In this document: piece by piece, positions 19,346 to 29,106 of the stretch | How the letters are laid out: each line of letters starts with the position of its first letter | How positions within the stretch are numbered: the first letter of the stretch is position 1 | DNA from: Gavia stellata | Taxonomy: Eukaryota; Chordata; Aves; Gaviiformes; Gaviidae | DNA length: 64,000 nt | Reading direction: 5' to 3' | NCBI RefSeq assembly: GCF_030936135.1 | Contig: NC_082613.1 | Span: 1,364,001 to 1,428,000, forward strand | Made by a program: the position numbers and the translations under genes | The notes under the pieces: model-generated | Databases searched by the model: none | What the model was told of the DNA's origin: nothing | The model's input: the letters and a program-made list of their open reading frames with translations, nothing else

Positions 19346-22300
19346 GGAAAGCGCGCCGCAAGGGGTTGTGGGGGTTGTAGTCCGCGGCGGGGTGGGCGGC
19401 GGTGATGGCCTCGGCGGTGCGGGGAGGCCCGGGGGGACCTCGGGCCTTGCCGCCGCTCCGTGCCCCGGCGCGGGCAGCTCGGGCCGCCCCGTGAGGCGAG
19501 GCGAGGCGAGGCCAGGCGCGGCGCCGGGGCCCGTAGCCCGGCGCGGCCCGCCCGCGTCGGCTGCCCTTGCCCCGCGGCCCGGGCGGGAGGCCTGGCCGTG
19601 CGCGGCGGCCGCGGGGGCCCGGGCCCCTCCGCGGGGCACCCGAGAGGCCGCCGGTGGCCGCCCCTCGGCGGGGCTGTGCGCGGGGCCCGCCACCAGGTGG
19701 CAACTGCGACCTACCGAGGCGCGCCGGGCCCGCAGCGCCCGCGGCCCGGCCGAGCCCCGCGGCGGGAGCGGCCTTTCCCCCAGGCCGCAGGACGGCCTGC
19801 CCGCCCCGGGCCCCGCGGCCGAAGCCCTGCGGGCGCTGCAGAGCGGTGGGGCCCCGGGGTGCTCCGCACCGGGGGATCCCCGAGCCGTGCGGGTGCAGGG
19901 GCTGCGGCGGCGTTGGTGGAATGAGCTGCTCCCTCCCCGGCGTTCCAGGCCCTCTTCCAGGGCCCGGTGACCTTCGCTCGCTGCCTTTCGCGTTTTTAGC
20001 CCAAATTTCCTGTCGTGCAGCCTGGGAGATTGGCTTTCTCTCCAAGGGTTGGCAAAAGCAGATCGTCCACAGACCCCTCTATCGCAGGCTGAGCTGGGAA
20101 AGACCCCGGGGAGGAGGAAACGCTTTGGGGCATGGCCCGACCCCTCTGCCGCTTCCTCTGGAACCGCACCGAGACCCCCCGGGCAGGGCAGGGGTGCGCC
20201 CCAGCTCACGGCACCCTCAGAGCAGGGCTGGCTGGGGACACGGAGCCCTGGGCTGGTCACTGCCCTGCCACCGTGGCCGGGCTCTGGCCAAGCGCTGCAG
20301 CCTGCGCAGAGCTGTGAGCCAGGCCGGAGGGGAGAGGGGTTCGTGCTGAGCTGCATCCACACCCCCCTGCCCCCCGGAGCCCCCCGTGCCCGGAGCCTCG
20401 CACCCTTCAGCACGTGGGTGTGTGGCACAAGTAGACAGGAGCCAGCCCGGCCCCCTGAGGCTCCCTCCGGCCGCGGCCTCATGGAAAGCTGAGCATGGCC
20501 ACGCTTCACCCCGCTTCCCTCCCGGTGTGGGAGTCTCCCCCGCGGGAGGTGCTGCTGGCCCGAATCTCACAGCCCCTCACCCCAGGTCACTCCCATTAGG
20601 TAAAGGAGCAGCTCGTCTTGGCGGGGGTATCTCCCTCTCGCGCTTTCCTTGTATTGTACGGCCCTGGGTCATCGAGGAAATCTTACAGGTCCTTCTGCTG
20701 CCGAGTGGTCACGGGGGAAGCCCGGCCCCCTTCCCCCCATTGTCAGCGGCCGGGCCGTATCCTCGCTCCGAGCCCCGGCCCCTAAAAATAGCTCTTTGTC
20801 AGGCGATTGTTCCGACACCTTCGCAGCGGCATTGACGTGGGCCGGAGCGGGAGAGCGGTGGGGTAGGTGGAGGGGAAGGGCTGGAGGTCCCCCCTGGGAC
20901 CGCTCCGAGTATTTGCCGCTGATAACGGCCCCTGTTGTGGGGAAATGGGCTCCCGGCGCACGGCTGCGTGCCGAAGGCCTTCCCGTGCCGCTGCCCGCTG
21001 CTGCCTGCTGCTGCCCGGCGGTCACCTCTCCCCTACCTGTCCCAGTCCTTCTGCCAGCTTTGCACCGGACCCCCACCCTGGGGTCCCCAGATGGGGGGAG
21101 ACCTCTGCCCAGGGCACACCGGGCGGGACGGAGCCGTCCCGAGCCCCTGGTTCAGACCCCACAGGGTGGGGTCCAGCCCCGCACCCCTCAACTGGCCCCC
21201 TGGGGCTCCCCACGTGCCCCTGCCCTGCTCACCCAGTGGGGCCAGGGCAGGCAGGGGTCTGCCCTGGGGCAGGGAGTGGGGTTGCCAGCGGGTGGGAAAG
21301 CAGCCCAGACCCCCACCACATTTCAGAGGGGTTAAGCCCAGTCCTGCAGAGCTGTCCCTGCCCTGGGCACCCTGGGGCACCTGCAAGGACGACCCACAGC
21401 ACGGCCCTTCCCCGGCCCCCAGCAAGAGCCCCGCTAACATGGCCCCATCTCTGCCGATGGTGCCTGTTTGGTTGAGGAGCCCTGGGAGGGACTGTGCTGT
21501 GGCAGGATGGGGCTCAGCCCCCACCCCAGACACCCCTTCCCCAGTGCCGATCCTGTAAGTCTCCTGGGAGCTGCGGTGCCCACGACCCTCTGTACCCACT
21601 CAGAGGGGCCCCTTGCACTGCGCAGCCCCGGCGCGGCCCCGTGCAGGCGAGGCACCCGAGGGACAGCCCCCTCACTTGTCACCCCCTGCCACCCTGACCG
21701 CTGTCAGCTGGAGGTGACCGTCCCCCCAGGGCCCTATCCTGGCCGGCCACCCCAGCTGCAGAACCAGGATTGTATTTCCCATGAGCACAAGCAGGTCTGG
21801 ATTAAAATAGACTCCTGGCCCAGATCCCTATTTTTGGTGTCGCAGGAGATGCTGTGTTTGCCGCGAGCGCTGCCCACAGCCCCGCTGAATGCCCGAGCCT
21901 CGACCCTCTGGGCTGCGCGTCCCCATGGTGGGGACATGCCTGTCCCCTACCTGGCCCTCGGGGACATCTTCTGCTCCCAGCCGTGCCCTGCTGTGCTGGC
22001 TCGCGGGGACACTGGCCCCGCTCAGCAGCCATCCCCAGGCTGGGCTGAGACCCCTGGGGCTACTGGCCGTGGGGCAGGGCACGAGGCCAGCCCTCCTCTG
22101 ATTACCCCCAGCGCTTTTTCCTTTTTCTTCCTTAATTTACCGAGTGCTAAATCCAAATATTACAACTTCCCCTCTGCACCGCTGGTTACGCAGGCAGCCC
22201 CCGGCCGGGCATTGTCTTATTGTTTGCAGAGGGAAGCTCCAGCGGGAGATTAACCTGGTGTTCACCCCGCGCCGCGGCTTCACACCCTGTCCCTGCCAGC

Positions 22301-24079
22301 GGGGCCTGCATCCCTGGGGACCGTGGCCGGCACGGGGTCCCGGCGGGGTGGGCAGCTCCGAGGGGTCCAGTGCACGGGGGGATGCGGCAGGGTGGTGGCA
22401 CCGGTGCTGCCTGGCAGTGCGGGTGCCCATGGAGCAGCTGGCGCAGGGCGCAGCAGCTGCAGGGCCACTGCTGGCCCTGGTGGGGTGGTGAGGAGCTGGT
22501 GGGTGTCCTGCGGGTCCCAAGCAGACCATTTGCCCCGTTCCTTGCCCTGGGACCCTGGCAGGGTGCTGGCGGGGTCAAGTACGGTCTGTGTCTGCCGGCA
22601 CGGGGAGGCAGGGACTGCCCGGCATCCCAGCCTGGGCACCATCACACTGACCCCTGGTCTGCCCATCCCGTCCCGTCCCATTCCAGTGTGCCCATCACCC
22701 CCTGGTTCATTTTGTGTCCATCCCATCCCAGGCCTAGCTGCCCATCCCTCCCCATTTCCTCCAACCTGCCCTGGGCAGAGAGCCCTGTCCCCCTGTCCCC
22801 ATGTCCCTCTGTCCCCACCCGCTGCCATCCAGACCTTGGCAGTCACTTCACAGTCCTTTGCTCCCAGGTCCGACAGGGCCGGGGGTGACCCGCACTGCTT
22901 GGTGGATCGCTGCGGTCACTGCAACAGGGAGGATTCCCTGAGCAGCGAGCAGCTGAGCTTTGCTCCGGTGCCAGTGCAGGACACGTTGGGGTCTTTGTCC
23001 TGAGCCTTTGCTCCAGGAGGAGCCCAGGGAGGGCCAGGTGGCACCCAAAGGTGTTGCCAAAGGACAAGGCATGCGGAGGGCTGGATCCTGGGGCTGAAAC
23101 CTGCCTTCATGTCCCACATCCCCGGCTGGCTCCGCTTGCTCAGCTGGCACAGGCTCTGGCTCTGGCTCCGGCTCCGGCTCCGGTTCAGGCTCAGGCATGG
23201 CTTGGCCCCCAGTCTCCATGGTTGGGAGACCAGTGCTGCCCACCGACTGCAGGCTCTGCCAGACCTCTCTGCCGTTGCAGCTCCATCCTCCCACGCCCCT
23301 GTGCCCGGCTGGACCATCCCAGGTCCCCACGAGGCCACAAGTCTCTTTCCACCAGCCCTGGTGCACAGTGGTGCCGGGGGCTGTGGGGTCCTGGTCCCCC
23401 ATCACCAGGGACTGAGCCCCTGCCCGAGCCCCCTGCCCGCGGCTCTGGCAGCTCCTGCCCAGCCGGACCCGGCCTCAGCCGCCCCACCAGTGCGGCAGCT
23501 CTCGGCACCGCTGGGCTCCGGCCGCGGGTGCAGCCCTGCTGCATTCCAGCCTCGCTGGCCCGGCAAGGTTAAACTGCGGAGAGGCTGAAATATTTGGGAG
23601 GGGAATGGAGAAGGGAAAGGGGAAAAAAAAAATCTATAAAAAGAAAGTTTAAAAACACAAGTTAAAGAAAAAAATACCAGGCGCGGAGTGCAGCTGTGGT
23701 TCTGGTTCCAGTTCCCAGGTGATGTCAGGCCTGGAGCCTCTCCAGCCCCGGCCCCTCGGAGACGGTCTTTGTGGGTTCAGCACTGAGTGTTTTTCCTTCC
23801 TGAGACTCGGGGACACCTTCCTGTCTCAGAGAAAGCGGCCAAGAGCCTTTCCAAGGGTGTCCGCGCGCAGGAAGGGGAGAGGATGGGAGGGGAGCGCGAG
23901 AGAGGCGGTGCGGCTGGGCTCGGCGCGGGGCCGCGGCTGCCGGGGAGCCGGGAGCATCAGCGGGCTATCGGCTGCGGTGGCTGCGGCGCTCACCCCACGT
24001 GGGGCAAAGGGGCGCCCGGCTCCCACCAGCCCGGCAGGCTCCAGCGCCTCTGAGTCACCGTTTCCCTCTCGTGGTGCTG

Positions 24080-24750
24080 GGAGGGGCTGGAATGTACTGG
24101 GACCCGTGGGCTTGGCACCGGCACATGATGGGACCCATGGGCTTGGCACTGGGACGTGCTGGGACCCATGGTCCCAGTGCTGGGACATGCTGGGATCTGC
24201 AGCCCCAGCACTGGGACGTGCTGGAACCCACAAGCCCAGCACTGGGACATACTGGGTGCACACCCCCAGCACTGGGACTTACTGGGTGCACAGCTCCTGC
24301 ACTGGAACATACTGGGACCCATGGCTGTTATGTTGGAGCTTGCTGGGGCCCTAGTCCTTGGCACTGGGATGTGCTGGGACCCATGACCCCAGCACTGGGA
24401 TGTGCTGGATTCCACAGCCTCAGCACTGGGACATACTGGGATCCGTGGCATTTACACTGGGGCTTCCTGAGGCCCTGGTCCCTGGCATTGGGACTGGGTG
24501 CACAGCTCCTGTACTGGGACTTACTGGGACCTACGGTCTTTATATTGGAGCTTGATAGGGCCCTAGTCACTGGTACTGGGACATGCTGTGCTCAGCCCTG
24601 CGACACACTGGGACCCACCACCCGGTGGTTGGGACACACTGGGACCCGCAGACTCAGTGCTGGGACATGCTGGGAGACACTGGGACACACTGGGACCCCC
24701 GTCCTAGCACTGGGACCTGCTGTGCCCCCAGCACTGGGACCACCAGTCCT
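24080..24750. repeat. 31-bp minisatellite, about 20 imperfect units
   Basis: Imperfect tandem units with the core CACTGGGACATGCTGGGACC, mostly 30-31 bp and some shorter. Within it, a compound segment (GGAGCTTG..GGGCCCTAGTC) recurs near 24332, 24457 and 24546, suggesting a higher-order repeat made by block duplication. Confidence 0.85.
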
Positions 24751-25482
24751 CGCTGGCCCCCGAGGGCTCCGGAGCTGCCGCTTCAAGGGGCCGCCCCCCT
24801 CTCACGTGCGGGTCGGGCTGTTTGCAGAGCGCAGCCCCCCCGTCCCCCCCCTCTGCCCCTGCCCCCCGATAAACCCGGGGGCAGGGATTCTGTGTCCCGG
24901 GCTGTTTGGAGAATCTCACGGCTGTTTATTGGGGTCTGGGACACATTAGCCACGCTGAGAACAAACCTCTCCCACCCACCCCGGTCCCTGCCTGGGACCA
25001 GCTCTCACAGCTGCGCCGCGCTGTCAGCTCCATAAATCAAACCCGGGGGGAGGGAGCCCGGGGCAGGCTTGCCTCGGCCGAGCGGGGGGCTGAAAGGTGC
25101 CGGTGGGCTCCTGCCCTCGCCCCGTCTCCGGGGCAGGCTGGGGGAGGCTGCTGCGGGACCCCCAGGGTGTTCCCCCTGCTCCCTGCTGGCTCCAGCACCC
25201 TGGGGCGATGGGGCAGGTCCGGTCCCGCAGCCCTCGGGGGGCTGCCCCGGGAGCCCCCGTCTGCCCCATCCGCAGCTGCCTCTGCTCCGCGGGACACGCC
25301 GTCCCCTGGGAGCCACCGGCCCCAGCACGGCACCTTTCCCAGGCTCGGCGCTCCCCACTGCCCAGCCCAGCCTGGCCCCCCCGAGCACGGTCCCGGGGGG
25401 GGGCCTGGCCTGGGAGCCCCCCGTGTCCCCACCTGACCCCACGCAGGTGCTGCTGCCTGCAGCCCCACTGTGCACGGCTGTC

Positions 25483-25652
25483 GTGTGGCGGTGGCAGTCA
25501 CGGCGGTGGTGGCAGTTGCAGCAGCGGTGGCAGTCACGGCAGTGGGGACAGTCATGGCGGTGGTGGCAGTGACATTGTTGGCAGTCACAGCAGTGGTAGC
25601 AGTCATGGCAGCGGTGGCAGTCGCGGTGGCGGTGGCAGTCGTGGCAGCCATG
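25483..25652. repeat. Imperfect GGCAGTCACGGCGGTGGT-type tandem repeat
   Basis: Triplet-structured repeat of about 18 bp (variants of GGTGGCAGTCATGGCAGC). It is open in several frames because the unit is a multiple of three, but nothing supports coding. Confidence 0.75.
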
Positions 25653-26049
25653 ATGTACCAGGCAGAGGGGAAGGCACAAAAGCAGCAACACCAACCCCAA
25701 TCCGGCGCTCGTGGCTGTGGCACGGGGCTGGCAATGCCGTCCCCATCCCACGGCACGGCACAGTGCAGACCACGCTGGGGCTCCCGTAGCCTTTGCGGGG
25801 CCAAAGCTGTCGGCAGGGCCTGGGGACGTGGGGACAACATGTGCCCAGGGGGCTCGCTCCACGTGGATCCCACTGGGGCCCAGGAGTGCACCCCTGGGGA
25901 GAGCCGGGACGGTCGCACTGGCTCCAGCGGCACAGAGCAGCGGCGGGTGCAGGGCCAGGGGGCCGGGGCCATCTTGGGCACCCCACGTTCCCCCCACCTT
26001 GCCCCACAGCAGGGCAGCAGGCAGGCACCGGCCCATCGGAAAAATAAGG

Positions 26050-26055
26050 TTTATT
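26050..26055 (-). terminator. Poly(A) signal of TCF15
   Basis: AATAAA on the minus strand, about 350 nt after the TCF15 stop. It is the only canonical signal I saw there. Confidence 0.7.
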
Positions 26056-26406
26056 TTCCAAGCGGCTGCATGTGCACAACCAGCGCCTGCGGGGCCGCAA
26101 CACCGTCCCCCCCAGAGCGCCTCGACGCCGGCCACACACGGGCCCTTTCCAGTCCAGCCCCGGGGCGCAGGGACCCCCCTCCCCGGCCCTGCCCCGCGCG
26201 GGCAGCCTTGGCCGCGGGAGCGTCCTCCCGCCCCGCTGCCGGCTCCGGGGCCGGTGTCGGTGCGGTCCCGGCCCGTGGCCCTGGGCTCGGCTGCTGCCGC
26301 CTCGGGCAGGCAGCTCCCCCCCTCCCCGCTCCGGTCTCTGGGGCTGGCGTGCGCGGGCTCCGGCCGGCTCTGCCGCTGTCTCAGGCGGGTGCTGCCAGAC
26401 CCCGGC

Positions 26407-26481
26407 TCATCTCCGCGACACTCGCAGTGGGGTCACCCCCCGCACCTTCAGGCAGTTGCCCCCAAGGTCCCTCCGGCCACC
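26407..26481 (-). CDS. TCF15: TCF15 exon 2, C-terminal tail
   Basis: The acceptor ctctctgcag reads into [20 protein letters not shown] and VSRR, with a TGA at 26409-26407. It has only 24 codons and was identified from the conserved tail of the family. Confidence 0.92.
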   Translation of the reverse strand, partial: GGRRDLGGNCLKVRGVTPLRVSRR

Positions 26482-28930
26482 CTGCAGAGAGAGGAGGGGA
26501 GAGCTGCAGGTGCTGGGGGGGTGCCCCGGCCGGGGGTGCCCCGCTCCTGCCCTCTGCCACCCTGTGCCGGCTCCAGACGGAGGAGCTGCCCCGAAACGGC
26601 GGGTGCCGCAGTCCTGGGGTGGCTCAGTGCTGCCTGGGATGGATGGACAGACGGGGCTGTGCCTGGTGAGCGGCTGGGTAGGTGGCTGTTGGGTGGCTGC
26701 TGTGGGGGGGCCACCCGCAGCCCCATCACCCTACAGGGACACGGCCCCTGTGGCTGCTCAGTGCCACAATGCTCGGACCCATGGGCAGGGCTGGTGCCAC
26801 CCTGGGGCAGACCTACAGCCCCAGACAGACCCACAGCCCCTGGACAGACCCACGGCTCCAGGACAGGCCCCCATCCCCAGGACAGACCCACAGCCGTGGA
26901 CAGACCCACGACCCCAGGACAGACCCACAGTCCCACTGGGGATGAGGAAGCTCAGCCCCACCTCCCAGCACAACTTCAGCCCAGTAACGTCCAGTATAAC
27001 CCAGCACAGACCAGCGTGTCCCAGGTCTAGCCCAGAACAACCCAGTATAACCCAGCATGCCTCAGCAGAGCCCAGGACAGCCCAGTTCCAGCCCAGCCCA
27101 TTTCCAGCCCAGCCCAACCCATTTCCAGCCTAGCACAGCCCGGCATGGCCCAGTACAGCCCATTTCCAGCCCAGCCCAGCCCATTTCCAGCCCAGTACAG
27201 ACCAGTTCAGCCCCTTTCCAGCCCAGCCCCAGAGCCAGAAGTCACAGAGCTGGGTCCCAGCCCAGGTCCTGCTGTTGCCCCCAGGGTCCCGGGTGCTGCA
27301 GGGGCTCCCCAGCCCCGGTGCCTCTGGGGGGTCCCCTGGGGGGGTCCAGCACCATGCCAGCCCCCCAGCTCCAGCGCCAGGGAGCAGCCCAGGGACACAC
27401 CTCAGCCCTGGCTGGAGGGTCCCGGCCGGAGGGGCGCAGCCAGGGGCAGCTCTGCCAAGGACCGGGGCTGGGGGTCCCCAGGGGGGAGCCAGGGAGGCTG
27501 CAGAGTCTGGCCGGTGACGGTGGGGGGGGGACAGGAGCAGGAGGAGCAATTAAAAATGGAGCAGCAGAAACCGAAAGAGCCTGAGGGCTGGAGTGTGCCC
27601 CGTGCCCACGCTGCTCGAGGTTGCACATGGGACGGCTTGGGGGTCTCGTGGGGATGGTGCGGGTCCGGCAGCCCCTGCCCATGGCCCTGCCCGGGGGTGC
27701 CCATGGGGCTGGGCAGCTGCCAGTCCCTCACCCTGCATCCTGCACGGCCCATCCCAGGGCAGGGGCCTCCAGGACCCCGGCGTGGGCAGCGGGATGGGCT
27801 GACCATGGGAAAGGTGCTCCCCAAGCTGCAAAGTGCTGGAGGGGGGGTCAGCTGGGCGGGCAGGGCACGGCACGGCAGGGCAGGGGTGCCCAGGTCAGCC
27901 CCCCGCCCCATGTGGGAGCCGTGCCGGCACCGCCAGCAGACGCTGAGTGGGGCCACTGGACGGGGAACCCTGCCCGGCCCCCCCATGCGGGGTGTCTGCC
28001 GTGCCCCGCCTGTCTCCATCATGTCAGGGTGCTGCCTGGGGCAGCCCTGCCGCAGCGTCTGGGGGGGCTGGCGGGGTCGGGGACTGGGTTGGGGACGGGG
28101 ATGGGGTCAGCCTGCAAGCTCTGAATTCCTCCCCCGGGGAGGCCAAGTGCCCCCGGCACTGGGGTGACTGTTTAACCCCCCGAGACCTCCTGGCCCAGGC
28201 GGACGTGGGGGAGCAGCCCGGCCCTCTGACGCTAGCGGGAGCTGTGGGCGTGCGGCTACGAGCAGGATTTGGCCAGGAGCAGCCAAAACCTCCAGCGGGG
28301 GCTGGAGCCAGAGCCTGTGGTTCTCACGGGGTCGTGCCGAGCCTCCTGCCCCTCTCTGCCCGGGCAGGAGCTGTTGTCCCCCCATCCCATGGGGACCTGC
28401 TGAGCCTACTGCCCTGCTCAGCCCAGGGACCCCCGTCCCACCGCCCCGCTCACCCCTTTCCGCTGGTTGCTGAGGCAGAAGGTGCAGATGCTGCGGGGCT
28501 GCTTGCTGTCCAGGTCGCCCTTGGCCCCGTAGATGGCACTGAAGCAGGGCTGCCCGTCCTCGCAGCCCTCGCCCAGCAGCAGCACGTTGGCCAGGTGGGA
28601 GATGTAGCTGGAGGCCAGGCGGAGGGTCTCGATCTTGGACAGCTTCCGATCCACCGGCTCGGTGGGGATGAGGGTCCGCAGGGCGGTGAAGGCCGTGTTG
28701 ACGCTCTGGGTCCGGTCCCGCTCTCGCGCGTTGGCCGCCTGCCTCTGCTTCACCATCACCATCGGCCCCGGTTTCCGCGGCAGCTTGCGGCGAGCCTCGG
28801 CGCCCTCGCAGCAGCCGAACGACTGGTCCGACGTGTCGCTCTCGCTCCGGTTCTCCTCGTCCTCCGAGAGGATGCTGAGGTCGGGGTAGAGCACGCGGGC
28901 GGCCACGGGGCGCAGCATGGTGAAGGCCAT
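26407..28930 (-). CDS. TCF15: TCF15 / paraxis, bHLH transcription factor
   Basis: Class II bHLH factor of paraxial mesoderm, needed in vertebrates for somite epithelialisation; it acts in the nucleus as a heterodimer with E-proteins on E-boxes. Coding exons 28454-28930 and 26407-26481 join in phase 0 to give 183 residues. The N-terminus [19 protein letters not shown] is followed by an acidic Ser-rich stretch. The basic region and helix-loop-helix cover about residues 61-118 ([20 protein letters not shown] onward). A Cys-containing segment [12 protein letters not shown] ends exon 1, and exon 2 adds [20 protein letters not shown] and VSRR before TGA. The start is fixed by the family N-terminus. 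The frame is open far upstream only because the region is GC-rich. A TATA box lies upstream and an AATAAA downstream. The length fits the family (about 185-199). Confidence 0.96.
26805..26940. repeat. About 20-bp minisatellite CCAGGACAGACCCACAGCC
   Basis: Roughly seven imperfect units of 18-21 bp carrying the constant core ACAGACCCAC, inside the TCF15 intron. Confidence 0.8.
26965..27225. repeat. CCAGCCCAG / CCATTTCCAGCCCAG imperfect tandem repeat
   Basis: Short imperfect units built on CAGCCCA with TATAACCCAG and CATTTCCAGC variants. The TATAACCCAG type is on the left and the CATTTCCAGC type on the right. Confidence 0.75.
28454..28930 (-). CDS. TCF15: TCF15 exon 1 (bHLH exon)
   Basis: It holds 159 codons from the ATG at 28930-28928 to AAA GGG, followed by donor gtgagc at 28448-28453. 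It carries the whole bHLH domain. Confidence 0.95.
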
Positions 28931-29099
28931 GGCGTGGCGCCCACCCACGCCCCCGGCCCTGCTGGGGGGACCCCCCGGGCTGCGGGGAGCCTTCCCCCGC
29001 CGGCACGGCTGCGACGGCCGGCTCCGGACGCCTTCCCGCTGCTGCTCCGCTCCGGCGGCCGAGCAGGGCTGGGACGACTGTCTGCGGGGGGAATCGGGA

Positions 29100-29106
29100 T
29101 TTATAC
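29100..29106 (-). promoter_or_regulatory. TATA box of TCF15
   Basis: GTATAAA(T) on the minus strand in a GC-rich context, about 170 bp before the ATG. It implies a start near 29070 and a 5'UTR of roughly 140 nt. A TATA promoter suits a developmentally restricted gene. Confidence 0.65.

Larger units (their letters stand above)
18700..20500. promoter_or_regulatory. CpG island over the CSNK2A1 promoter
   Basis: An extremely CG-dinucleotide-rich stretch, densest at about 18.9-19.9 kb, centred on the inferred CSNK2A1 start. The very long open frames on both strands here result from base composition rather than coding. Confidence 0.8.
19300..26049. other. Intergenic region CSNK2A1-TCF15
   Basis: GC-rich DNA with no gene recognised. 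It contains the outer CpG island, a CTCF-like site (19690), AT-rich islands with transcription-factor motifs (about 20640-20840, 21760-21860, 22120-22270, 24880-25040), a short CCCAT-type stretch (22660-22750), a GGCTCC hexamer run (23148-23195), a 31-bp minisatellite (24080-24750) and an 18-bp imperfect repeat (25483-25652). An A-rich patch lies at 23600-23680. Confidence 0.7.
26482..28453 (-). other. TCF15 intron with minisatellites
   Basis: GC-rich intron. It holds the ACAGACCCACAG array (about 26805-26940) and the CCATTTCCAGCCCAG array (about 26965-27225). No other gene was recognised. Confidence 0.75.

Noticed and set aside
18944-20509. Very long open frames on both strands (up to about 520 codons)
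   Set aside because: They lie in a CpG island where stop codons are rare, overlap each other on both strands, and translate to Pro/Arg/Gly/Ala-rich sequence with no domain.
25470-26669. 399-codon plus-strand frame starting in the GGCAGT repeat
   Set aside because: It is a repeat-driven frame of alternating Val/Ala/Thr followed by Pro/Arg-rich sequence, and it overlaps the TCF15 last exon and 3'UTR on the opposite strand.
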